A stretch of DNA of 5,260 nucleotides from Candidatus Atribacteria bacterium 4572_76 (GTDB lineage Bacteria > Atribacterota > Phoenicimicrobiia > Phoenicimicrobiales > Phoenicimicrobiaceae), in contig NBMG01000108.1 in NCBI GenBank assembly GCA_002084865.1, positions 1 to 5,260 on the forward strand, written 5' to 3'. The notes under the pieces were generated by a model. It saw only the letters and a list, made by a program, of their open reading frames with translations, was not told where the DNA came from and made no database searches. Positions 1 to 5,002 of the stretch are shown piece after piece. Both the position numbers and the translations under genes were made by a program. How positions within the stretch are numbered: position 1 is the first letter of the stretch; every line of letters starts with the position of its first letter.

Positions 1-372
1 GGTTGAATAGGCTGAACTGAACAGCATAGCATCTTCTCTTTGGTGAAATTTTGCTAATCTTTTTTCCAGTTCCCGATGAGATTGGAATGTTCCGCTGATA
101 AAACGGACAGCTCCCGGTCCAACACCATATTCTTTTGCAACTTTTTCTTCTTCCTGAATAATTTCCTCTCTTAAAGACATTCCCAAATAAGAATTAGAAT
201 TCATTCTGATAAATTCCTGCATGCCTTTCCCTTTAAGAAAATATCGGGGACCTTTATTACTCTCAGGTCTTTTTACTTTTGTGATAATATATTCTTTCCC
301 TTTTAATCGTCCTTCATCTTTTAATTTTTTTAGAGTTTTAGAAAGTACTTTTTCTAAATTATTTAATCCCAT
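1..372 (-). CDS. kbl: 2-amino-3-ketobutyrate CoA ligase (glycine C-acetyltransferase), N-terminal part, cut by window edge
   Basis: This is a PLP-dependent enzyme of the alpha-oxoamine synthase group that splits 2-amino-3-ketobutyrate with CoA into glycine and acetyl-CoA, the second step of threonine breakdown in the cytoplasm. The first 124 residues are visible, of about 395 usual for the family; the C-terminal two thirds, including the PLP lysine, lie beyond position 1. Family hallmarks are seen: the N-terminal substrate-entry segment ending in NSNSYLG (residues 58-64) and the conserved GPGAVRFISGT block followed by SHRELE (residues 85-103). The start is the ATG at 372-370, with a GGAGGG ribosome binding site at 386-381, 8 bases upstream. 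It lies downstream of tdh on the same strand, 265 bp away, across a repeat-filled gap, so it may be read through from tdh or have its own promoter. I saw no convincing promoter in the gap. The family assignment is firm. Closely related 8-amino-7-oxononanoate synthase (BioF) is the main alternative, made unlikely by the tdh neighbour. Confidence 0.93.
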   Translation of the reverse strand, partial: MGLNNLEKVLSKTLKKLKDEGRLKGKEYIITKVKRPESNKGPRYFLKGKGMQEFIRMNSNSYLGMSLREEIIQEEEKVAKEYGVGPGAVRFISGTFQSHRELEKRLAKFHQREDAMLFSSAYST

Positions 373-380
373 TTTTTTAT

Positions 381-386
381 CCCTCC
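381..386 (-). promoter_or_regulatory. Ribosome binding site of kbl
   Basis: GGAGGG on the minus strand, 8 bases before the ATG at 372. It fixes the start of kbl and rules out the internal methionines. Confidence 0.8.
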
Positions 387-446
387 AATTTTTTAGTCGT
401 TAGTATATCGTATCGCATATTGCGTTATAGAAACTAAGATTCAAGC

Positions 447-523
447 GTAGGGGCACAATGAATTGTGCCCTTCCTGTTTTATTGTTTTTTGATTACCCTG
501 GGCACGATACATCGTGCCCCTAC
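447..523. repeat. Composite palindromic element between tdh and kbl (MITE-like)
   Basis: A 77-bp element whose ends are exact inverted copies: GTAGGGGCAC at 447-456 and GTGCCCCTAC at 514-523. Inside are two separate 20-bp hairpins with 9-bp arms and 2-base loops. One is at 451-470 (arms GGGCACAAT / ATTGTGCCC), the other at 500-519 (arms GGGCACGAT / ATCGTGCCC). They are variants of one sequence placed head to head around a T-rich spacer (471-499). The structure suggests two inverted copies of a short palindromic repeat, or a very small non-autonomous element. It contains no gene. In RNA it could fold either as two hairpins or as one long one, which could affect tdh-kbl transcript stability. 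Confidence 0.75.
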
Positions 524-571
524 CTCACAAATACTATCTGCTAATAATTTTCTGATTCCTGAATTCTTCTT

Positions 572-626
572 TACGAGATACGATTCACGAGATACCAGAT
601 ACTTTTTTGTTATCTCGTTTTCACTT
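572..626 (+). repeat. Left copy of a 55-bp inverted repeat flanking 4.3 kb
   Basis: From TACGAGATACGATTCACGAG to TTTCACTT, this matches the reverse complement of 4948-5002 at 51 of 55 positions without gaps. The mismatches are a C/T, a TT/CA pair and a T/C. Homology continues more loosely to the right: GCTCTACGCT at 651-660 matches the reverse complement of 4921-4930. Internally it is made of near-repeats of the word CGAGATAC. No gene of its own is seen. Confidence 0.85.
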
Positions 627-637
627 ATAACCCGAAC

Positions 638-1618
638 CTATACGCTGTACGCTCTACGCTGTTCGCTAGTAAATAGTTTAATTTTCAGTTTTTCAATCAT
701 ATCCTTAGTCATTGCTTTCAGGTCATAATCCGGAGACCATCCCCAATCTTCTTTAGCTGTGCTGTCGTCTAACCGGTTAGGCCAGGAATCAGCAATTGCC
801 TGTCGTATTGGGTCAACATCATAGTTCATCTCAAAGTCCGGAATATATTTTTTAATTTCGTCGGCGAGTTGCTCCGGATTAAAGCTTTCTGCGGTCACAT
901 TATAGGCATTCCTGTGTTTTAATCGGGAAGGGTCAGCTTCCATCAGGTTAACTGCGGCTTTTAAAGCATCAGGCATATACATCATATCCAGATAAGTATC
1001 TTTATCTAAGAAGCAGGTATATTTTTTATTTTTTAATGCCTCATAAAAGATTTCTACCGCATAATCGGTAGTTCCTCCGCCAGGAAGGGTAGCATAGGAA
1101 ATGATTCCCGGAAAACGTACTCCTCTGGTATCAACTCCATATTTTGTATAATAATAATCACAGAGAAGCTCTCCGGTAACTTTGGTTAATCCATAGATGG
1201 TGTTGGGTCTTTGAATTGTCTCCTGAGGGGTGTTGTCTTTGGGAGTAGAAGAGCCAAAAGCGGCAATCGAACTGGGAGTGAAAACGGCACATTTATATTC
1301 CCTGGCTATTTCCAGAACATTGTGAAGGCCATTTATATTGACTTTCCAGGCTAATTGAGGATTCTTTTCACCGCTTGCAGAGAGAACAGCTGCCAGATGA
1401 AATACAGTATCTATTTTATATTTTTCAATTACAGAATAAATCTCCCGAGCATCTAAACAATCAATATGTTCAAATAACCCGACTTGGTTAAGCATCCCCT
1501 CGGGTACGGGTTTAATATCTGAGGAGATAACATTTTCATTACCGTATCTTTTTCTTAAAAAAGAATCAAGCTCAGAACCAATTTGACCTAGTGCTCCGGT
1601 TATTAAAATTCTTTTCAT
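638..1618 (-). CDS. tdh: L-threonine 3-dehydrogenase, short-chain (NAD-epimerase-like) type
   Basis: It oxidises L-threonine at C3 with NAD+ to 2-amino-3-ketobutyrate, the substrate of the kbl product encoded next on the same strand. It belongs to the extended short-chain dehydrogenase (GalE-like) form of the enzyme, not the zinc-dependent medium-chain form of E. coli. Visible features: an N-terminal Rossmann motif GALGQIG (residues 8-14), acidic D34 after the second strand for the NAD ribose, HLAA (74-77), the PSSIAAFG block (115-122), the catalytic YGLTK (Y142, K146), RFPG (168-171), and the threonine-dehydrogenase signature SWPNRLDDS with AKEDWGW (278-294). At 326 residues it is slightly longer than the usual 310-320. 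The last dozen or so residues (from about L315) are odd and are encoded by repeat-like DNA. The ATG at 1618 has AAGGAGA 5 to 6 bases upstream. gntR lies 186 bp upstream and likely controls it. The identification is strong. Confidence 0.95.
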   Translation of the reverse strand: MKRILITGALGQIGSELDSFLRKRYGNENVISSDIKPVPEGMLNQVGLFEHIDCLDAREIYSVIEKYKIDTVFHLAAVLSASGEKNPQLAWKVNINGLHNVLEIAREYKCAVFTPSSIAAFGSSTPKDNTPQETIQRPNTIYGLTKVTGELLCDYYYTKYGVDTRGVRFPGIISYATLPGGGTTDYAVEIFYEALKNKKYTCFLDKDTYLDMMYMPDALKAAVNLMEADPSRLKHRNAYNVTAESFNPEQLADEIKKYIPDFEMNYDVDPIRQAIADSWPNRLDDSTAKEDWGWSPDYDLKAMTKDMIEKLKIKLFTSEQRRAYSV

Positions 1619-1622
1619 ATTT

Positions 1623-1629
1623 TCTCCTT
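1623..1629 (-). promoter_or_regulatory. Ribosome binding site of tdh
   Basis: AAGGAGA on the minus strand, with the GGAG core ending 5 bases before the ATG at 1618. This supports the chosen start. Confidence 0.8.
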
Positions 1630-1733
1630 TATCAATTCAATTTAATAGAACTTAGAAATCCACCGTCTATGAGGGTGGTAATGTAATTTTGGCTTTAGCA
1701 GTGTCATTTGCGAAAAAACGGGAAATAATTGTT

Positions 1734-1761
1734 GTAGGGGCGTATTGCAATACGCCCCTAC
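1734..1761. repeat. Perfect 28-bp palindrome in the gntR-tdh gap
   Basis: The 14-base left arm GTAGGGGCGTATTG (1734-1747) is followed at once by its exact reverse complement (1748-1761). It shares the GTAGGGGC...GCCCCTAC ends with the element at 447-523. Its core GGGCGTATT...AATACGCCC recurs at 5089-5108. It could form a strong hairpin in the gntR-tdh transcript, but no T-run follows on either strand, so it is not a classical terminator. Confidence 0.85.
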
Positions 1762-1767
1762 TTATGA

Positions 1768-1788
1768 ATTCCGCATCAAGTGCGGAAT
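1768..1788. repeat. Second palindromic repeat next to the 28-bp palindrome
   Basis: Arms ATTCCGCA (1768-1775) and TGCGGAAT (1781-1788) surround the 5-base loop TCAAG, and GACA follows. It resembles the short REP-like sequences with a terminal ATGACA that are scattered in many bacterial genomes (from memory, not searched). It lies 17 bp past the gntR stop codon. Confidence 0.7.
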
Positions 1789-1804
1789 GACAAAGATAAT
1801 TGTT

Positions 1805-2428
1805 TTATTCAGCATACAAGCTCGTTTTTATTTGATTTATAAAGTGAATAGCGTGATCTTTCATAATCCGCTCACACTTGTTTTGATCTTCGTTTTCCAT
1901 TGCCTTTATAAGCTCTGCAAAATCTTCGGGAATTTTTTGCGAATAAGCATCATTTTCTTTGGCGAAAAACCAGAGGCGGCCAATTTGGTTTCGCAATCTT
2001 TTTAAAGTCTCGGCCAGGGTTTGATTTTTGGTAGAGTAATTTACTAAATCGTGAAATTCTGCATCCAATTGAATTAATTTTTTTCGGTTCTTTTCCTTCT
2101 TTACTTTTTCGAGAAGTTCTTTCATCTTATTCAATTCTTCTGAAGTTACTCTTTGGGCTGCTAATTTTCCCGCAAGGCCAACCAAAAAAAGTCTGATTTC
2201 AAAAGCATCTTTAAGTTCTTGAAAGCTTATGTCATTAACATAGATGCCATTATTAGGTATTATATGAATTAGTTTTTCGCTTTCTAAAAGGATTAATACT
2301 TCTCGAACAGGCATAGGGCTAACCCCAAATTCTTTCGCTAATTCTTTAATATTTAATACTTGTTTTGGTTTGTAATCCAGATAAACTATTCGCTTTTTAA
2401 GTTCTTTATAAATTTCTTTATTTACCAT
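1805..2428 (-). CDS. GntR-family transcription regulator, FadR (FCD) subfamily
   Basis: A probable regulator of the adjoining threonine-degradation genes. The 207-residue protein has an N-terminal winged helix (about residues 5-68), with the recognition region ELAKEFGVSPMPVREVL (29-45) and the wing IIPNNGIYV (56-64). An all-helical FCD ligand domain follows (about 72-200). In the FCD metal or ligand site, D122 and H126 (LDAEFHDLV) and H192 (KDHAIHF) are present. The usual histidine before the AxxxD helix seems replaced by F170 (EDFAELIKAM), so metal binding may be lost or altered. I chose the ATG at 2428 because AGGTGA (2439-2434) sits 5 bases before it. The GTG at 2437, which would add three residues, lies inside that ribosome binding site. 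Two overlapping palindromes just upstream (2440-2467) suggest autoregulation. The ligand is unknown; threonine, glycine or a breakdown product is an inference from the neighbours only. Confidence 0.9.
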   Translation of the reverse strand: MVNKEIYKELKKRIVYLDYKPKQVLNIKELAKEFGVSPMPVREVLILLESEKLIHIIPNNGIYVNDISFQELKDAFEIRLFLVGLAGKLAAQRVTSEELNKMKELLEKVKKEKNRKKLIQLDAEFHDLVNYSTKNQTLAETLKRLRNQIGRLWFFAKENDAYSQKIPEDFAELIKAMENEDQNKCERIMKDHAIHFINQIKTSLYAE

Positions 2429-2433
2429 AAATA

Positions 2434-2439
2434 TCACCT
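2434..2439 (-). promoter_or_regulatory. Ribosome binding site deciding the gntR start
   Basis: AGGTGA on the minus strand, 5 bases before the ATG at 2428. The in-frame GTG at 2437-2435 is part of this site and therefore unlikely to be the start codon. Confidence 0.7.
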
Positions 2440-2467
2440 ATATATTCTTAATATATTCATAATATAT
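2440..2467. promoter_or_regulatory. Two overlapping 17-bp palindromes, candidate GntR operator
   Basis: Site 1 (2440-2456) reads ATATATT-CTT-AATATAT and site 2 (2451-2467) reads ATATATT-CAT-AATATAT. Both have perfect 7-bp arms around a 3-base centre. They are offset by 11 bp, about one helical turn, and share 6 bp. They lie directly upstream of the gntR ribosome binding site, where autoregulators of this family commonly bind. The arms also contain TATATT-like words that could be the -10 region of the gntR promoter; no good -35 box was found. AT-richness raises the chance of coincidence. Confidence 0.5.
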
Positions 2468-2489
2468 CACTAAAATATCGAAGATAAAA

Positions 2490-2680
2490 AATAGAAGATG
2501 CGGGTTATAATTGTAAGTTAGCGGATAGGAATACAGTGATGAGTAATGAGTAATGTATAGCAAGAAAAGAGTTAGTTAGTTGGTTACCTGGATAACGGTA
2601 AACTGGTTAACTAAATTGACTGGGAACTAATTTACTCGGTGAATTGGCAAATTGGCAAATTGGTCAATTTTTTTTTCAAA
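2490..2680. repeat. Degenerate low-complexity stretch in the gntR-ldh2 divergent region
   Basis: No gene is seen here. The stretch is built of short, imperfectly repeated words: GATGAGTAATGAGTAATG (about 2538-2555), GTTAGTTAGTTGGTTA, then GGTTACCTGG and GGTAAACTGGTTAAC (about 2581-2612). After these come three tandem 8-bp units, ATTGGCAA twice then ATTGGTCA (2643-2666), and a run of T. Similar words (GGTTACCCGG, CCAGTTTACCAG, AATTGCAAATTGCGAG) occur at 5008-5066. The rest of the divergent region holds the regulatory sites listed separately. Confidence 0.55.
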
Positions 2681-2693
2681 CATAACTAATTAA

Positions 2694-2722
2694 TTGAAAA
2701 ACATTTCTAATTTTGTTATATT
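2694..2722 (+). promoter_or_regulatory. Sigma-A-type promoter of the ldh2 operon
   Basis: The -35 box TTGAAA (2694-2699) is separated by exactly 17 bases from the -10 box TATATT (2717-2722). Transcription would start at about 2729-2731, leaving a leader of roughly 60 bases before the TTG start at 2792. Both boxes are close to consensus. Confidence 0.65.
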
Positions 2723-2734
2723 AGACTTAAAAGT

Positions 2735-2750
2735 GTTTGATTTATCAAAC
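2735..2750. promoter_or_regulatory. 16-bp palindrome just downstream of the ldh2 promoter, candidate operator
   Basis: Arms GTTTGAT (2735-2741) and ATCAAAC (2744-2750) flank a 2-base centre, TT. It starts about 5 bases past the predicted transcription start, a typical place for repressor binding. Its sequence is unlike the ATATATT arms upstream of gntR, so a different regulator may bind here. A weak RNA hairpin is the other possibility. Confidence 0.45.
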
Positions 2751-2778
2751 TCACATGAAAACTCAGTGTAAAAATAGA

Positions 2779-2785
2779 GGAGGGG
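2779..2785 (+). promoter_or_regulatory. Ribosome binding site that supports a TTG start
   Basis: GGAGGGG with a 6-base spacer before the TTG at 2792. This strong site makes the rare start codon credible; the first internal ATG (residue 20) would lose the family's N-terminal helix. Confidence 0.8.
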
Positions 2786-2791
2786 ACAATC

Positions 2792-3910
2792 TTGAATAAT
2801 AATTCTAAGGATATCGTTTGGGTTGATTTTGATACTTTGGAAAATTTTATGGTCGATGTTTTTAAAGGGGTAGGAGTTCCGGAAGAGGATGCCCGTATAT
2901 GTGCTGATGTATTGATTACTTCTGACAAAAGAGGGATAGATTCACATGGCATCGGCCGCTTAAAACCTATATATTATGATAGAATTAAAACCGGGATCCA
3001 GTCACCAAAAACAGAAATAGAAATTGTTAAAGATGGTCCTACTACCGCAGTTATCGACGGCCACAACGGAATGGGACAGGTAATTGCCAAGAAGTCTATG
3101 GCTCTGACTATTGAAAAGGCTAAAAAGATGGGATTGGGAATGGTTGCAGTGAGAAATTCGACTCATTATGGGATTGCGGGCTATTATGCTTTAATGGCCA
3201 TTAAAGAAGGAATGATTGGAGTTACCGGTACTAATGCCCGTCCTTCTATTGCCCCTACTTTTGGGGTAGAAAATATGTTAGGAACTAATCCTTTAACTTT
3301 TGGAATGCCCTCAGATGAAGAATTTCCCTTTGTCCTTGATTGTGCCACCTCCATTACCCAGCGAGGAAAGATAGAATTTTATGACCGGGCAGAAAAAGAA
3401 ATCCCTCCGGGATGGGTAATCGGACAAGATGGAAAGGCCAGAACAGACACTCATCAGATTTTGCAGGACTTAAAAACCGGAAAAGCTGCCCTTGCTCCTT
3501 TAGGCGGTATCGGAGAAGAAACTGCCGGCTACAAAGGTTATGGTTATGCTGTTGTAGTAGAAATCCTTTCAGCTGCCCTGCAAAACGGGAAATATCTTAA
3601 GATGTTATCAGGAGTAGAGGAGGGAAAACCCGCACCCATTAATCTGGGACATTTTTTCATAGCCATTAACATATCTTCTTTTACTGATCTTGAATCATTT
3701 AAGAAAATTACCGGAGATATTCTTCGTTCCCTTCGTGCCTCTAAAAAAGCTCCTGAAGCAGAGAGAATTTACACCGCCGGGGAAAAAGAATATATTGCCT
3801 GGTTAGAGAGAAAAGATAAAGGTGCGCCTATAAATAAAAATCTTCAACAGCAGATTCTTACCTTGAAAGAAGAACTAGGATTGACCCAGTATAAATTCCC
3901 TTTTGAATAG
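2792..3910 (+). CDS. Ldh2-family NAD(P)-dependent 2-hydroxyacid dehydrogenase (malate/L-lactate dehydrogenase type)
   Basis: A cytoplasmic oxidoreductase of the Ldh2 family, which is unrelated to classical lactate and malate dehydrogenases. Members reduce 2-oxoacids or oxidise malate, L-lactate, sulfolactate, ureidoglycolate or related compounds with NAD(P). Family motifs in order: DSHG (residues 50-53, with the likely catalytic H52), RNSTHYG (121-127), TNPLTFG (165-171), DCATS (183-187), RGKI (191-194), PPGW (205-208), and the late GYKGYGYAVVVEIL (246-259). The length of 372 residues is slightly above the usual 330-360, the excess being a C-terminal tail after YTAGEKEY. The start is TTG at 2792, supported by GGAGGGG 6 bases upstream. 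It is the first gene of a probable operon with the secreted phospholipase-like gene 42 bp downstream, and it is divergent from gntR. The exact substrate cannot be read from the sequence; a link to threonine or pyruvate metabolism is only suggested by position. Confidence 0.92.
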   Translation: MNNNSKDIVWVDFDTLENFMVDVFKGVGVPEEDARICADVLITSDKRGIDSHGIGRLKPIYYDRIKTGIQSPKTEIEIVKDGPTTAVIDGHNGMGQVIAKKSMALTIEKAKKMGLGMVAVRNSTHYGIAGYYALMAIKEGMIGVTGTNARPSIAPTFGVENMLGTNPLTFGMPSDEEFPFVLDCATSITQRGKIEFYDRAEKEIPPGWVIGQDGKARTDTHQILQDLKTGKAALAPLGGIGEETAGYKGYGYAVVVEILSAALQNGKYLKMLSGVEEGKPAPINLGHFFIAINISSFTDLESFKKITGDILRSLRASKKAPEAERIYTAGEKEYIAWLERKDKGAPINKNLQQQILTLKEELGLTQYKFPFE

Positions 3911-3941
3911 TTTGAGAGCAGTGGGAATACAAAAAATATTT

Positions 3942-3947
3942 AGGGGG
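3942..3947 (+). promoter_or_regulatory. Ribosome binding site of the phospholipase C-like gene
   Basis: AGGGGG, 5 bases before the ATG at 3953. It lies in the 42-bp gap after the ldh2 stop codon, consistent with co-transcription. Confidence 0.75.
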
Positions 3948-3952
3948 TAATT

Positions 3953-4915
3953 ATGAAACTTAAAAAGAAGATATCAATTTTTATTCTGCTAATTCTTTCC
4001 GTTTTAATCTTAAGTTCTGTAAATGTATTTTCCTGGAACAGTCACTTTTTTTATACCGAACTGGCCATAAAAAATAATGATTGGGTGAATAATTTTCCTG
4101 AAATCGAAATAACTCCTTATACTTATGAAAATATAGACCAGGATGAATATAATCCGGAATTTGTAATAAAATATATAGAGGGGGAGATTGGAGGAAAAAC
4201 GAAAGCCTCAGATATTCTTATAAATTATTCGGACGAACCGGATTGGAATTTAGATACAAATTTAGAATTAAATAAATTACAAGCTTTAACCGGGGGAAGT
4301 CAGGGATATCGTCATATGTATTTTTCTGTGTTTGCAGGTCTGCTAAAAGCCGGGGATGCCCCCAAAAGAGCCAATCACTTCTTTGAGATGTCTAAGATTG
4401 CTTTTGGGAAAGGTGATAATTATTGGGGTTTCAGATTTGCCGCTCGAGCTATTCATTATTTAGAAGACCTATCCCAACCCTATCATACCTATCCAGCTCC
4501 CCTGGATGTCCTCTTTAAGAAATTTTTTAATGTAAAAAAACTAACTGTACTGGTTACCAATGCTCATTACGGTTATGAAGATTTCAATGGATATCTTTTC
4601 GAACACAAGAAAGACGAATTTTATAATCTGCTTCCCGAGGTGAAAACTGTTAAGATAGATGATATATCAGATAGCGCCATTAAACTAAGTAAGGAAGCCA
4701 GAAAAGATTTTACTTTGTCCTATCGAGAAACTATGAAATTATTTCCTAAGTTGGATAATGACCAAGCATTTATTACTCTTAAAGGAGAAGAAATAATAAG
4801 GATAGCCAATTCTCCGAATAGCCAGGGACTGATTAATTTAATGAAAAAAGATATACTGTTAGGCTTAGGTTATTTAGATGGCTTTTTTGACCTGTTAAAA
4901 GAATCGGTTGAATAA
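3953..4915 (+). CDS. Secreted zinc-dependent phospholipase C / S1-P1 nuclease-fold protein
   Basis: A 320-residue exported protein, probably a zinc-dependent hydrolase of phosphate esters (phospholipid or nucleic acid). Residues 1-27 form a signal peptide: KLKKK, a hydrophobic stretch IFILLILSVLILSSV, then VFS as the cleavage site. Cleavage there leaves W28 as the mature N-terminus, matching the N-terminal Trp that binds zinc through its backbone in Bacillus cereus PLC and P1 nuclease. Further ligands match the family in order: H31 (WNSH), D94 or D97 (YSDEPDW), H121 (YRHMYF), H168 and D172 (HYLEDLSQPYH), H178, and H205 and E209 (HYGYE). So the three-zinc site looks complete. The C-terminal third (from about 230) is not recognised. 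It follows ldh2 by 42 bp, probably in one operon; the functional link is unclear. Phospholipase and nuclease activities cannot be told apart here. Confidence 0.85.
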   Translation: MKLKKKISIFILLILSVLILSSVNVFSWNSHFFYTELAIKNNDWVNNFPEIEITPYTYENIDQDEYNPEFVIKYIEGEIGGKTKASDILINYSDEPDWNLDTNLELNKLQALTGGSQGYRHMYFSVFAGLLKAGDAPKRANHFFEMSKIAFGKGDNYWGFRFAARAIHYLEDLSQPYHTYPAPLDVLFKKFFNVKKLTVLVTNAHYGYEDFNGYLFEHKKDEFYNLLPEVKTVKIDDISDSAIKLSKEARKDFTLSYRETMKLFPKLDNDQAFITLKGEEIIRIANSPNSQGLINLMKKDILLGLGYLDGFFDLLKESVE

Positions 4916-4947
4916 AGAATAGCGTAGAGCGTTTAGGTACAAACAAC

Positions 4948-5002
4948 AAGTGAAAGCGAGATAACAAATGAGTATCTAGTATCTCGTGAATCGTATCTCG
5001 TA
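4948..5002 (-). repeat. Right copy of the 55-bp inverted repeat
   Basis: The reverse complement matches 572-626 at 51 of 55 positions. It starts 33 bp after the stop of the phospholipase-like gene, and the bases between (4921-4930, AGCGTAGAGC) also match the left region near the tdh stop. It thus sits just past the 3' end of a gene, as the left copy does. Confidence 0.85.

Noticed and set aside
221..403. Open frame of 60 codons on the plus strand
   Set aside because: It lies mostly opposite kbl, whose conserved protein motifs are read on the minus strand, and it has no ribosome binding site.
471..490. T-rich run after the hairpin at 451-470, resembling a plus-strand terminator
   Set aside because: No plus-strand gene lies upstream, the T-run is interrupted, and the hairpin is better explained as half of the composite repeat.
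465..728. Open frame of 87 codons on the plus strand
   Set aside because: It is made of palindrome, inverted repeat and the antisense end of tdh. A similar peptide (YDSRDTRY) in the minus-strand frame at 4933-5148 comes only from the shared repeat DNA.
1660..1678. Hairpin CCACC...GGTGG in the tdh leader
   Set aside because: The stem has 5 bp, then a G-G mismatch and two more pairs. It is too weak, and no known riboswitch or attenuator pattern surrounds it.
2643..2669. Three tandem 8-bp units as a possible CRISPR or iteron array
   Set aside because: The units are far too short and have no spacers for CRISPR, and there is no replication gene nearby to suggest iterons.
2716..2952. Open frame of 78 codons on the minus strand
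   Set aside because: It is antisense to the start of ldh2 and to its promoter, with no ribosome binding site or recognisable motif.
3412..3600. Open frame of 62 codons inside ldh2 in another frame
   Set aside because: The ldh2 frame carries the conserved family motifs through this stretch without a break, so this is a shadow.
572..5002. Composite transposon bounded by the inverted repeats
   Set aside because: The repeats are short, degenerate and internally simple, no transposase is present, and I could not identify target-site duplications.
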